From positions 3,162,001-3,226,000 of the forward strand of contig NZ_CP018139.1 in NCBI RefSeq assembly GCF_001886615.1: a stretch of DNA of 64,000 nucleotides, in the 5' to 3' direction. This document shows, piece after piece, positions 1 to 7,606 of this stretch. Each line of letters opens with the position of its first letter. Position 1 is the stretch's first letter. The notes below the pieces were generated by a model. That model was not told the DNA's origin. It saw only the letters and a program-made list of their open reading frames with translations, and ran no database searches. Made by a program: the position numbers and the translations under genes. Origin of the DNA: Halomonas aestuarii (GTDB lineage Bacteria; Pseudomonadota; Gammaproteobacteria; Pseudomonadales; Halomonadaceae).

Positions 1-571
1 AGGCCTCGTACAGTGCCACCTGGCTGGGGTCCATCGCGCGAAAGCGCAGGCCCTCGAAGTCGCTGGGGGAGGAGATGGGCTTCTCGTCGTTGGTGAAGGC
101 AAGGAAGCCGCCTTCCTCGACCACGGCCAGCAGCTCCACGCCGGTGCGCTCCCGCAGGGCATCCTCGACGGCCTGCCAGTAGTGGCCTTCATCGAAGAAG
201 GTACGCGCCGATTCGAAATCATCGAAGAGGAAGGGGATGGCGCTCACGAACACCTCCGGCACCAGAGGTGACATGCCGGCGAAGGAGGCGATGTTCAGGC
301 TGGGGGTGTTCATCGTCTGTTCCATCCGCTCCTGCTCCTCCCCCAGCATGCTGTTGGGATAGAGCTTGAGCTCGATCTCGCCTTCGGTCTTCTCCTCGAC
401 CAGCTCCTTGAGGTTGGTGGCGAAGACGTGCACGGCATTCTTGTCGGGATCCGGCGCGCCGTTGTAGCTCAGGTTCACGGTGGTGGCGGCTTGCGCCTGG
501 CTGGCCAGGGCACCCGCGGCCAGCACGGCGGCAGCGAGGGAGGAAACGGCAAAGGATCGAGTGGGGTTCAT
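1..571 (-). CDS. TRAP transporter substrate-binding protein (DctP family), 3' end outside the window
   Basis: Periplasmic solute-binding subunit of a tripartite ATP-independent transporter, which captures a carboxylate-type substrate for the membrane permease. The start at 571 follows a GGAG ribosome site. The first ~28 residues form a signal peptide (MNPTRSFAVSSLAAAVLAAG, ending near SQAQA). The mature part has DctP-like stretches: a conserved YPNSMLGEE region near residue 72 and FEGLRFRAM near residue 175. About 190 residues are visible of the roughly 330 usual for the family. The LysR gene directly upstream on the same strand is a plausible regulator. The substrate cannot be told from the sequence. 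Confidence 0.85.
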   Translation of the reverse strand, partial: MNPTRSFAVSSLAAAVLAAGALASQAQAATTVNLSYNGAPDPDKNAVHVFATNLKELVEEKTEGEIELKLYPNSMLGEEQERMEQTMNTPSLNIASFAGMSPLVPEVFVSAIPFLFDDFESARTFFDEGHYWQAVEDALRERTGVELLAVVEEGGFLAFTNDEKPISSPSDFEGLRFRAMDPSQVALYEA

Positions 572-682
572 GCTTGGACTCCGGTGGTTGTTGTTGGCGG
601 AACTTCCGACCCGCTGGCCGGTGTATCAGCAGACTAGGCGTTGATACGTTGACTAATCAAACCCGCTAGCGTTGCATTTATA

Positions 683-1618
683 TCAACACCCGGGATTCAT
701 CAGACGCGGGGCGTCGGCATTGAAGAAGCGCATCCCGCGGCACAGGTGTTCCAGACAGGCCTTCGAGGCCACCGTGAGTTCGCGGCCAGTGAGGCTGACG
801 ATCTGGGCGCGGGCATCGCGGAGCACGGGGTAGGCCATGGGGAGCACGGTGATGTCCCCCTGCTGGATCTCCTCGGCCACGGTCAGCTCGGGCATGAAGG
901 TCACTCCGATGCCCGAACGCACGAAATTCTTCAGCACGGCCACCGAGTTGGTGTGCAGGCGGGCCTGCAGGAAGATGCGCTCCTGGTGGGCCACGGCATC
1001 GACCATCTGGCGCATGCCGAAGGGGTTGTCCATCAGGCCGATCGGCCATCGCACCAGGTCCTGCAGGGAGACCGGCCGTTGGAAACGGGCCAGCTCGTGG
1101 TCGGTGGGCACGATCAGGTCCAATGGCTGGCGCGTCTCGACATGGCAGGTCAGCATCGGGTCGACGGGGGGCGCATAGAGCAGCGCGAGCTCGACCTCGC
1201 GATCCTTGACCAGGGCCATGGCCTCATTGACCCCGGCCATCACCACCTCCAGCTCGATCCCCGGGTAGGTGGTCATGAAGGATTGCAGGGGGGCTGAGAT
1301 CAGGTCGGCGATGAAGCCCTCGCCCACCGCGATCCGAACCTGGCCGTTGACCAGCCCCTGCAGCGCCGACAGCCGGGAGATCACGGCGTCCTCCGCTGCC
1401 TGCTGGGCATGGTAATGGTCGACGAGCAGGCGTCCCGCCTCGGTCACCTTGATGCCCCCGGCATGGCGTTCCAGCAACCGGGTGTCGAGATGCTCCTCGA
1501 GACAGCGGATCTGTCGGCTGATGGCCGAAACGTCGATGCCGAGGTAGGTGGCCGCCTTGCGCAGTGAGCCGCGACGAATCACTTCGCTCAGGTAGGAGAG
1601 GGCGCGGGTGTTGAGCAT
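683..1618 (-). CDS. LysR-family transcriptional regulator
   Basis: DNA-binding regulator of 311 residues, normal for LysR proteins. Residues 3-62 are the winged helix-turn-helix (SLRKAATYLGIDVSAISRQI); residues ~90-300 are the periplasmic-binding-protein-like effector domain. It lies 111 bases upstream of the TRAP binding-protein gene on the same strand and is divergent from purU. LysR regulators often control a neighbouring transport operon, so control of the TRAP system is an inference. The 111-base gap contains GTTGATACGTTGACTAATCA, an AT-rich stretch that could hold the transporter promoter, but I cannot define an operator. Confidence 0.85.
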   Translation of the reverse strand: MLNTRALSYLSEVIRRGSLRKAATYLGIDVSAISRQIRCLEEHLDTRLLERHAGGIKVTEAGRLLVDHYHAQQAAEDAVISRLSALQGLVNGQVRIAVGEGFIADLISAPLQSFMTTYPGIELEVVMAGVNEAMALVKDREVELALLYAPPVDPMLTCHVETRQPLDLIVPTDHELARFQRPVSLQDLVRWPIGLMDNPFGMRQMVDAVAHQERIFLQARLHTNSVAVLKNFVRSGIGVTFMPELTVAEEIQQGDITVLPMAYPVLRDARAQIVSLTGRELTVASKACLEHLCRGMRFFNADAPRLMNPGC

Positions 1619-1818
1619 CGGCCGAAGTGCCTTGTGTCGGTTGTTGATGGGACGCTGTCACCATACCTCGACAGGCGCGGCATCGCAGGGTCATCTCGAG
1701 CCTCAGGGAAGAAACCACCATCCTGGTGAGCGGCTTGGACATGGCACCGCGCGTGCCCGACGCCCCTGTCTTGGCTACACTGTGGCCCCCAGTCACCGCA
1801 GCAACCCGGGATCTTCCG

Positions 1819-2673
1819 ATGTCACACTACTACCGCCTGGTGGTTTCCTGTCCCGACCGCCTGGGCATCGTCGCCAGGGTCTCCAACTTCATCGCCGGGC
1901 ACGGCGGCTCCATCACCGAGGCGAGCCAGCACTCCGACCTGGAGGGCGGGCGCTTCTTCATGCGCTACGAGATCCTCGCCGACTCGGTGGGCATGCCGCC
2001 GAAGGCCCTGCGCGAGGCCTTCGCGCCCATCGCCGACGAGTTCGACATGGACTGGGCGCTCACCGACACCCGCCAGCGGCGTCGGGTGGTGCTGATGGTG
2101 TCGCGGGAGACCCACTGCCTGGTGGACCTGCTGTACCGTTGGACGGCCGGCGAGCTAGACGGTGACATCGCCGGCGTGATCTCCAACCACGAGGACATGC
2201 GCGGCCTTGTGGAGTGGCACGGCATTCCCTATCACCATGTGCCGGTGAATCCCGACGACAAGGCCACCGCCTTCGCCGAGGTGCAGCGGCTGGTGGACGA
2301 GGCGCGTGCCGACTGCGTGGTGCTGGCGCGCTACATGCAGATCATGCCGCCCGAGCTCTGCCGGCGCTTCCAGGGGCGGATGATCAACATCCACCACAGC
2401 TTCCTGCCCTCCTTCGCCGGGGCAAGGCCCTATCACCAGGCCCACCAGCGCGGGGTGAAGCTGATCGGTGCCACCTGCCACTACGTCACCGAGGAGCTCG
2501 ATGCCGGGCCGATCATCGAGCAGGACATCCACCGGGTCAGCCACTGCCATACCCCCGACGACCTGGTGCGCTTCGGCCGCGACGTGGAGAAGGCCGTGCT
2601 GGCCCGCGGCCTGCGCTGGCACCTGGAGGATCGCGTGCTCATCCACGGCAACAAGACCGTGGTCTTCGCCTGA
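1819..2673 (+). CDS. purU: Formyltetrahydrofolate deformylase
   Basis: Hydrolyses 10-formyltetrahydrofolate to tetrahydrofolate and formate, balancing one-carbon pools. The 284-residue protein has an N-terminal ACT domain (YRLVVSCPDRLGIVARVSNF, residues ~4-23) and a C-terminal formyltransferase fold with the typical INIHHSFLPSFAGA stretch (His-Ser-Phe-Leu-Pro) near residue 192. I chose ATG 1819 rather than an in-frame start at 1726 because family members begin directly with the ACT domain and run about 280 residues. The ribosome site is weak. It is divergent from the LysR gene; the next gene follows after 25 bases. Confidence 0.95.
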   Translation: MSHYYRLVVSCPDRLGIVARVSNFIAGHGGSITEASQHSDLEGGRFFMRYEILADSVGMPPKALREAFAPIADEFDMDWALTDTRQRRRVVLMVSRETHCLVDLLYRWTAGELDGDIAGVISNHEDMRGLVEWHGIPYHHVPVNPDDKATAFAEVQRLVDEARADCVVLARYMQIMPPELCRRFQGRMINIHHSFLPSFAGARPYHQAHQRGVKLIGATCHYVTEELDAGPIIEQDIHRVSHCHTPDDLVRFGRDVEKAVLARGLRWHLEDRVLIHGNKTVVFA

Positions 2674-2698
2674 TCGGCTGGGTGAATAGGGAGTCGAC

Positions 2699-3370
2699 AT
2701 GACGATTGCCGAACCGGTGCTCGCGCCCTGGCTGCTCTGGCTCTGCGGCCTCGTCGCTCTGGTCGTCGTCGGCCTGGCGCTGAGCAAGCGTCCCTGGCTG
2801 GCGCTGCTAGACGACCATCCCCTGCAGCATCGCTGGCTGGCCGCCACCGTCATGGTGATGCTGCTCTGGCAGCTGCGCGCCCAGGCCGTGGACTGGCTGA
2901 CCCTGCACCTGATGTTCACCGCGCTGCTGACGCTGATCTTCAAGGCGCCGCTGGCGCTGCTCTCGATCACCGCCATCAACGTCGCCATGGTGCTGCTGGG
3001 GCGTGTCGACTGGTCACTGCTGGGGGTGAACATGCTGGTCACCGGGGTGGTGCCGGCGCTGGTGATGGGCATCGTCTGGCGGCTGGTCGACCGTCGCCTG
3101 CCCGACAACCTGATGGTCTTCCTGTTCGTCTGCGGCTTCTTCGGCTCGGCGCTCGCCACCCTGGCCGCCGGCCTGGCCGCGGTGGGGCTGATGGCCCTGG
3201 GCGCCTCCGACGCCGAGGCCCTGCGCCAGGCCCTGGAGTACGCCCGCTTCCTGCCGCTGCTGATGCCGAGCGAGGCCTTCATCACCGGCATGCTGATGAG
3301 CATCCTGCTGGTCTACCATCCTGGCTGGGTCGCCACCTTCAACGACCATCGCTATATCGACACGAAATAG
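2699..3370 (+). CDS. CbiM-like integral membrane protein (COG3235-type ECF permease relative)
   Basis: A 223-residue, very hydrophobic protein with about six membrane segments. It resembles the CbiM superfamily of energy-coupling-factor transporter membrane subunits in the variant annotated as uncharacterised membrane protein. Visible hallmarks are the polar LTLHLMFTALLTLIFKAPLALLS-type segment in the first half (around residues 70-92) and the late SEAFITGMLMSILLVYHPGW region. No ECF ATPase or solute gene is adjacent, so transport of a metal or vitamin is unproven. The start ATG 2699 follows GGGAG. It lies 25 bases after purU, probably in the same transcription unit. Confidence 0.7.
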   Translation: MTIAEPVLAPWLLWLCGLVALVVVGLALSKRPWLALLDDHPLQHRWLAATVMVMLLWQLRAQAVDWLTLHLMFTALLTLIFKAPLALLSITAINVAMVLLGRVDWSLLGVNMLVTGVVPALVMGIVWRLVDRRLPDNLMVFLFVCGFFGSALATLAAGLAAVGLMALGASDAEALRQALEYARFLPLLMPSEAFITGMLMSILLVYHPGWVATFNDHRYIDTK

Positions 3371-3497
3371 CCGGGCCCGGTGGCTCAGGCAGACCTGGCC
3401 AAATCGATCCGCGGAATGGCTACGAGGTAGGGAGATTCGATGCCTCGATGTGCCGAATCAGCGGCGATACCCCAGAGAGAGTCGGTGCCGGGTCTTG

Positions 3498-4193
3498 TCA
3501 TTCTGACCGGCCAACCGCTGCACGGATGATCTCATCGGTGGCCTCGCGTGACGTGATGGGCTTTCGATCGAGGGATATCCCCGGGAAAAAGTCGTTGCCT
3601 CCCTCGCGACTGGCGCGGGCCATCCGTTTGAGCTCGAGGATGTAGGGGTAACATTCGCGGAGACTGCGTCCATGGATACACCCCAGCAGGTGATAGCTTT
3701 CATGGACCGCCACGTCGGATGGCCGCTGAAGCAATTGATTGAACGTGACCGATTTTCCCACCACGTATCCTCTGGTGTGGGTATTGGTTTCGACGGCACC
3801 GAGTATTTCAGGGGCAAACCACGAGATGAGGAAGTCTCCGACGTGGCGTCCCACCACCGCCATCAGTCGATCGCACGGTGCTTCAAGGGGCCGAAGCGCG
3901 ACCTCTTCGATGATGCCATTCATCAGGAACGCCGGTCGCTTCCATGGCCTCACCCAGGGGATCTCCACTTCCAGGTCGAAGATGGACAGTTCGTCGCTCA
4001 TCTTCTCGAACAGTGTCCTGGCGCTTTGCTCGGTGATCCCCTCGTCGACGAGTAAACATACCCTTAGTGTTTCCACTGGCCCGAAGTCCAGGGAGTGCAG
4101 GGCATCGGTATCATGTTTCCCTGCCGTCACGCACGCCGAGATGAACATGGCCAGCAGGATGGGGAGGAGTCTTGCCATCTTGATGCGTTGCAT
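3498..4193 (-). CDS. Lipoprotein with a metzincin-type zinc-binding motif (putative metallopeptidase)
   Basis: A 231-residue protein that begins with a lipoprotein signal (PILLAMFISAC; Cys21 would be the lipidated residue). Residues 164-174 read HESYHLLGCIH, an exact match to the metzincin signature HExxHxxGxxH: three zinc-ligand histidines (164, 168, 174) and the catalytic Glu165. Met191 could serve as the Met-turn. The rest of the sequence gives me no family. The start at 4193 has a GAGGG ribosome site; Met6 is an alternative. It is convergent with the CbiM-like gene. The motif suggests a cell-envelope zinc protease; this is inferred from the motif alone. Confidence 0.65.
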   Translation of the reverse strand: MQRIKMARLLPILLAMFISACVTAGKHDTDALHSLDFGPVETLRVCLLVDEGITEQSARTLFEKMSDELSIFDLEVEIPWVRPWKRPAFLMNGIIEEVALRPLEAPCDRLMAVVGRHVGDFLISWFAPEILGAVETNTHTRGYVVGKSVTFNQLLQRPSDVAVHESYHLLGCIHGRSLRECYPYILELKRMARASREGGNDFFPGISLDRKPITSREATDEIIRAAVGRSE

Positions 4194-4329
4194 GCCAATC
4201 CCTCACCAGCCCGATGGATAGCGTGATGGCGAGCGCGTTGCATCGATCTTCCGAGCATCCACCCCTGCCCTGCCGCTCTTTCAATAAAGCTGGTTACGCA
4301 AGGTTACACAAGTACGGCACTCGCGAGGA

Positions 4330-5385
4330 CTACAGCGGCAGGGTCAGCTGCTGGCGCGCATCTTCCGGAAGCAGGCGCACGCCGACGCCGAGCAGGCGCA
4401 CGGGACGCCGAGCCCGGGCCCAGGCTTGCTCCAGCAGTCGCGTGTAGCTCTCGGGGGCGGGGGAGAGGCCACGGCTCTCCAGGGTGGTGAGGCTGAAGTC
4501 GTCGAAGCGCACCTTGACGAAGAGCCCGGCCAGCGGCGGGCGGCCATGGCGCTCGAGGCGGTCCTCCAGCTTGGCGCAGAGGGGTGCGAGGGCGGTGGCG
4601 GCGCTTTCCAGGTCGGGCAGGTCGCGGTCGAAGGTGGTCTCCACGCTGACCGACTTGCGCTCCCGCTCGATGCGCACCGGGCGGTCATCGATCCCCCGGG
4701 CGAGCTCATGAAGCCGGCGCCCGAACTTGCCGAATTCATCCAGCAGACGGTCGATGGGAAGCTCTCGCAGGTCGGCACAGGTGGCGATGCCCAGGGCGTC
4801 GAGCCTGGCGCCGGTGGCCGGCCCCACGCCGTGAAGCTTCTTCACCGGCAGGTCTCGCACGAAGGCGTCGACCCGCTCCGGGGGTATCACCGTCAGGCCG
4901 TCGGGCTTCTCCCAGTCGCTGGCGATCTTGGCCAGGAACTTGGATGGGGCTGCCCCCACCGAGACGGTGATGCCGGTGCGCCGATGGCACTCCTCCTTGA
5001 TCCAGCGGGCCATCCAGGTCGCGCTGCCGCGAAAGCCCTCGACCTCGGTGACGTCCAGGAAGGCCTCGTCCAGCGACAGCGGCTCCACCAGCGGGGTGAG
5101 CTCATGGAAGACCGCCTGGATCTGCCGCGAGACCTCGCGATACTTCTCGAAGTAACCGGGCAGCAGGGTCAGGTGAGGGCAGAGGCGCAGCGCACGGGCG
5201 GTGGGCATCGCCGAATGGATGCCGAAGGCCCGGGCGGGGTAGTTGCAGGTGGCGATGACGCCCCGGCGTTCCCGCGAGCCGCCGATGGCGATCGGGATGT
5301 CGCGCAGGCTGGGGTCGTCTCGCATCTCCACGGCGGCGAAGAAGCAGTCGCAGTCGGCATGGAGGATCTTGCGAAGTTGGCTCAT
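4330..5385 (-). CDS. dinB: DNA polymerase IV (Y-family, SOS mutagenesis)
   Basis: Error-prone translesion polymerase of 351 residues. The palm carries Asp11 in ILHADCDCFFAAVE and the catalytic pair Asp106-Glu107 in SLDEAFLDVT; helix-hairpin-helix, thumb and little-finger regions follow, and the protein ends in ARQQLTLPL. I chose the ATG at 5385 because DinB proteins begin just before the HADCD/HIDMD motif; an upstream ATG at 5433 would add 16 unconserved residues. The first motif has Cys-Asp-Cys-Phe where Asp-Ala-Phe-Tyr is commoner. It lies downstream of lexA on the same strand, separated by a palindromic element, and would be induced with lexA in the SOS response. Confidence 0.93.
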   Translation of the reverse strand: MSQLRKILHADCDCFFAAVEMRDDPSLRDIPIAIGGSRERRGVIATCNYPARAFGIHSAMPTARALRLCPHLTLLPGYFEKYREVSRQIQAVFHELTPLVEPLSLDEAFLDVTEVEGFRGSATWMARWIKEECHRRTGITVSVGAAPSKFLAKIASDWEKPDGLTVIPPERVDAFVRDLPVKKLHGVGPATGARLDALGIATCADLRELPIDRLLDEFGKFGRRLHELARGIDDRPVRIERERKSVSVETTFDRDLPDLESAATALAPLCAKLEDRLERHGRPPLAGLFVKVRFDDFSLTTLESRGLSPAPESYTRLLEQAWARARRPVRLLGVGVRLLPEDARQQLTLPL

Positions 5386-5404
5386 GTGATCAAGATGGCA
5401 CGTT

Positions 5405-5528
5405 CTGAAGCGAGGCGAGCGAAGGCCAGACAAGGCAAAAATCAGCGAAAAAGCGGAGTTTACAAGTCAGTAAATGAGCATTTTGAGCTGATTTTTAACA
5501 CAGTATGGCCGAGCGCAGCCCGTTTCAG
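5405..5528. repeat. Large nested palindrome between lexA and dinB (REP-like element)
   Basis: Roughly 124 bases with nested inverted arms: outer arms at about 5405-5421 and 5510-5528, perfect 10-base inner arms AAAAATCAGC (5437-5446) and GCTGATTTTT (5487-5496), and a core TTTAC/GTAAA pair near 5459-5475. It fills the whole lexA-dinB gap. It looks like a dispersed intergenic palindrome rather than a simple terminator, and as RNA it could modulate read-through from lexA into dinB. Confidence 0.65.
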
Positions 5529-5530
5529 GG

Positions 5531-6187
5531 TCAACCGAGTGCCTGGCCGTTACCACCACGGATAACACCCACGCCGATGCCCTCGATCTCCAGCGGATCA
5601 TGGCGCAGGTCCACCTCGATGGGGGCGAAGTCGGGGTTCTCGGCCTCCAGGGTGACCACATGGCCCTGGCGGTGGAAGCGCTTGACGGTGACCTCGTCTT
5701 CCAGGCGGGCCACCACGATCTGGCCGTCGCGGATCCGCTCGGTGCGATGCACCGCCAGGAGATCTCCCTCGAGGATGCCCACGTCCTTCATGGAGAGCCC
5801 CCGCACCCGCAGCAGGTAGTCGGCGCGCGGAGTGAAGTACTCCGGGGGCAGCGGGCAGTAGCGGTCGATATGCTCGGCGGCGAGGATCGGGCTGCCGGCG
5901 GCCACCTCGCCGATGATGGGCAGGCCCTGGGGCGTCTCTTCCTGCGATTCCTCGCCTACCGCTTCTGATTCCTGTGCGGGCAGGCGAATGCCCCGGGAGG
6001 TGCCGCGGATGACCTTGATGGCTCCCTTGCGCTCCAGGGCACGCAGGTGCTCCTCGGCGGCATTGGCCGACTTGAACCCCAGCGCCCGGGAGATCTCCGC
6101 GCGGGTCGGCGGGTAGCCCAGCTCGTTCATGGTCTTGACGATGAAATCGAGCACGTTCTGCTGACGGGCGGTAAGGGAGCGGCTCAT
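5531..6187 (-). CDS. lexA: LexA repressor, SOS regulator
   Basis: SOS repressor of 218 residues that cuts itself when RecA is activated. The N-terminal winged helix (residues ~1-70) is intact. The cleavage site is Ala97-Gly98 (GEVAAGSP), and the catalytic dyad is Ser132 (RGLSMKD) and Lys169 (VKRFH). The length is slightly more than the E. coli protein because of an acidic linker (residues ~72-86). A LexA box lies about 50 bases upstream. It is divergent from psrA, the arrangement known in Pseudomonas, and is followed by dinB. Confidence 0.97.
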   Translation of the reverse strand: MSRSLTARQQNVLDFIVKTMNELGYPPTRAEISRALGFKSANAAEEHLRALERKGAIKVIRGTSRGIRLPAQESEAVGEESQEETPQGLPIIGEVAAGSPILAAEHIDRYCPLPPEYFTPRADYLLRVRGLSMKDVGILEGDLLAVHRTERIRDGQIVVARLEDEVTVKRFHRQGHVVTLEAENPDFAPIEVDLRHDPLEIEGIGVGVIRGGNGQALG

Positions 6188-6237
6188 GGGACCTCCGGGG
6201 TCGTTGACCGGTGGGTGACGACTCCTTCGTCACGCGT

Positions 6238-6253
6238 CTGGTCAAGTATACAG
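6238..6253 (-). promoter_or_regulatory. LexA box (SOS operator)
   Basis: On the minus strand the site reads CTGTATACTTGACCAG, that is CTGT-N8-CCAG. It differs at one base from the CTGT-N8-ACAG operator of gammaproteobacterial LexA and is placed 51-66 bases before the lexA start, as expected for autoregulation. Confidence 0.75.
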
Positions 6254-6370
6254 CATGTCTTTCCATCCAGTAAAAGTGTCTCCATGGTCAGGGAAGAAAA
6301 CGTCGTTTAAAACACGACGCATACGGCAGCATTGAGAGAACCCCATACGTGTCATACACTCGGTGGCATT

Positions 6371-6384
6371 CAAACAATTGTTTC
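6371..6384 (+). promoter_or_regulatory. PsrA operator (autoregulatory)
   Basis: CAAACAATTGTTTC fits the known PsrA recognition pattern (C/G)AAAC-N2-4-GTTT(G/C) with a 4-base spacer. It lies 18 bases before the psrA start codon, so binding should block the gene's own transcription or early elongation. PsrA-type repressors are released by long-chain fatty acids. Confidence 0.75.
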
Positions 6385-6401
6385 CAATGATGGGGAGCCC
6401 C

Positions 6402-7085
6402 ATGGCCCAGCAGCCCGACACCGTCACGCGCATCCTCGACACCGCCGAGGTGCTGTTCGCCGAGCGGGGCTTCGCCGAGACCTCGCTGCGCAACATCACC
6501 AGCAAGGCCAAGGTCAACCTGGCCGCGGTGAACTACCATTTCGGTTCCAAGAAGTCGCTGATCCAGGCGGTGTTCGCACGCTATCTTGACCCCTTCACCG
6601 TGCGCTTCCATGCGGCGCTGGACGAGCTGGAGGCGCGCCATGAAGGCGAGGTGATTCCGCTGGAGGAACTGCTCGAGACCATGGCGCGCTGCGTGCTCGA
6701 GGTGCCGGCGGAGCGCAACAGCCTCAAGGTCTTCATGCGTCTGTTGGGGCTTGCCTACAGCCAGGCTCAGGGCCACCTGCGGCGCTATATCCAGGACGAG
6801 TACGGCAGCGTCTTCAGCCGCTTCACCGAGCTGGTGCGGTTGGCGACCCCAGACCTGCCCGATGCCGAGCGCTTCTGGCGGCTGCACTTCATGCTGGGCA
6901 CGGTGATCTTCACGCTCTCTGGCCTGGATGCCCTGCGTGATATCGCCGAGAAGGACTACGGCGAGCGCGTCGGTGTGCGCGACCTGGTGCGTCGCCTGCG
7001 TCCCGTCGTGGTGGCGGGAATGAACGCCCCGTTGCCCGAGGGCATGGCGGCACAGCGCGAAACGACCGAACACGAGACAGTCTGA
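6402..7085 (+). CDS. psrA: TetR-family fatty-acid-responsive regulator, PsrA type
   Basis: TetR repressor of 227 residues. The helix-turn-helix (ILDTAEVLFAERGFAETSLR to VNYHFGSKKSLIQAVFARYL) is close to Pseudomonas PsrA, and the C-terminal ligand domain keeps FMRLLGLAYSQAQGHLRRY and FWRLHFMLG. I chose ATG 6402, preceded by GGGGAG, because the family starts with MAQ-(E/P)TV; an in-frame ATG at 6363 would put the operator inside the gene. PsrA controls beta-oxidation and stress regulators in Pseudomonas; the target set here is unknown. It sits divergent from lexA and overlaps the next gene by one base. Confidence 0.88.
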   Translation: MAQQPDTVTRILDTAEVLFAERGFAETSLRNITSKAKVNLAAVNYHFGSKKSLIQAVFARYLDPFTVRFHAALDELEARHEGEVIPLEELLETMARCVLEVPAERNSLKVFMRLLGLAYSQAQGHLRRYIQDEYGSVFSRFTELVRLATPDLPDAERFWRLHFMLGTVIFTLSGLDALRDIAEKDYGERVGVRDLVRRLRPVVVAGMNAPLPEGMAAQRETTEHETV

Positions 7086-7603
7086 TGCGTACTCCCTTGC
7101 TCACCGAACTGCCGCCGGAGGCAGGGCTGTGGCTGGAGATCGATATCGCCGCCCAGCGGCTGACCGTCTGGCAGGGGCGCGAGGTCGAGTGGCAGTGCGA
7201 GGTATCCACCGCCGCGAACGGCAGCGGGGAAGAGGAGGGTAGCGGCGCCACGCCGCGGGGCTGGCATTATTTGCGTGCCGCCATCGGGGCGGGCAATCCG
7301 CCCGGCACCGTCTATCGCGGCCGACGGCCCACCGGCGAGGTCTACAGCGAGGCCCTGGCCGCGGAGCATCCGGGGCGCGACTGGATCCTGACGCGCATCC
7401 TCTGGCTCGGCGGGCTGGAGCCGGGCCGCAATCGCGGCGGCCGGTTTGATTCCCAGCGGCGCTACATCTACCTGCACGGCACTCCGCCGAGCGAGCCCAT
7501 GGGAGTGCCCCGTTCCCATGGCTGCATCCGCGTGCGGGACTTTGACCTGCTGGCGCTGTTCGAGCTTGCCAACCCGGGCACGCCGGTGTGGCTGCATGAC
7601 TAA
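7085..7603 (+). CDS. L,D-transpeptidase (YkuD domain)
   Basis: Cell-wall cross-linking enzyme family: a YkuD fold with a nucleophilic cysteine that acts on peptidoglycan tetrapeptides or attaches lipoproteins. The 172-residue protein carries His131 (LHGTP) and the catalytic SHGCIRV motif with Cys147 and Arg149. No signal peptide is evident, because the first 20 residues are not a hydrophobic core after a charged start, so its route to the periplasm is unclear. Its ATG overlaps the psrA stop (TGATG), which implies translational coupling. It ends 3 bases from the convergent pilC stop, leaving no room for a separate terminator. Confidence 0.85.
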   Translation: MRTPLLTELPPEAGLWLEIDIAAQRLTVWQGREVEWQCEVSTAANGSGEEEGSGATPRGWHYLRAAIGAGNPPGTVYRGRRPTGEVYSEALAAEHPGRDWILTRILWLGGLEPGRNRGGRFDSQRRYIYLHGTPPSEPMGVPRSHGCIRVRDFDLLALFELANPGTPVWLHD

Positions 7604-7606
7604 GGT

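Noticed and set aside
5488..5503. LexA-box-like sequence CTGATTTTTAACACAG upstream of dinB
   Set aside because: It has one mismatch but lies inside the dispersed-looking palindrome arm, about 100 bases before dinB; the good box before lexA already explains SOS control.
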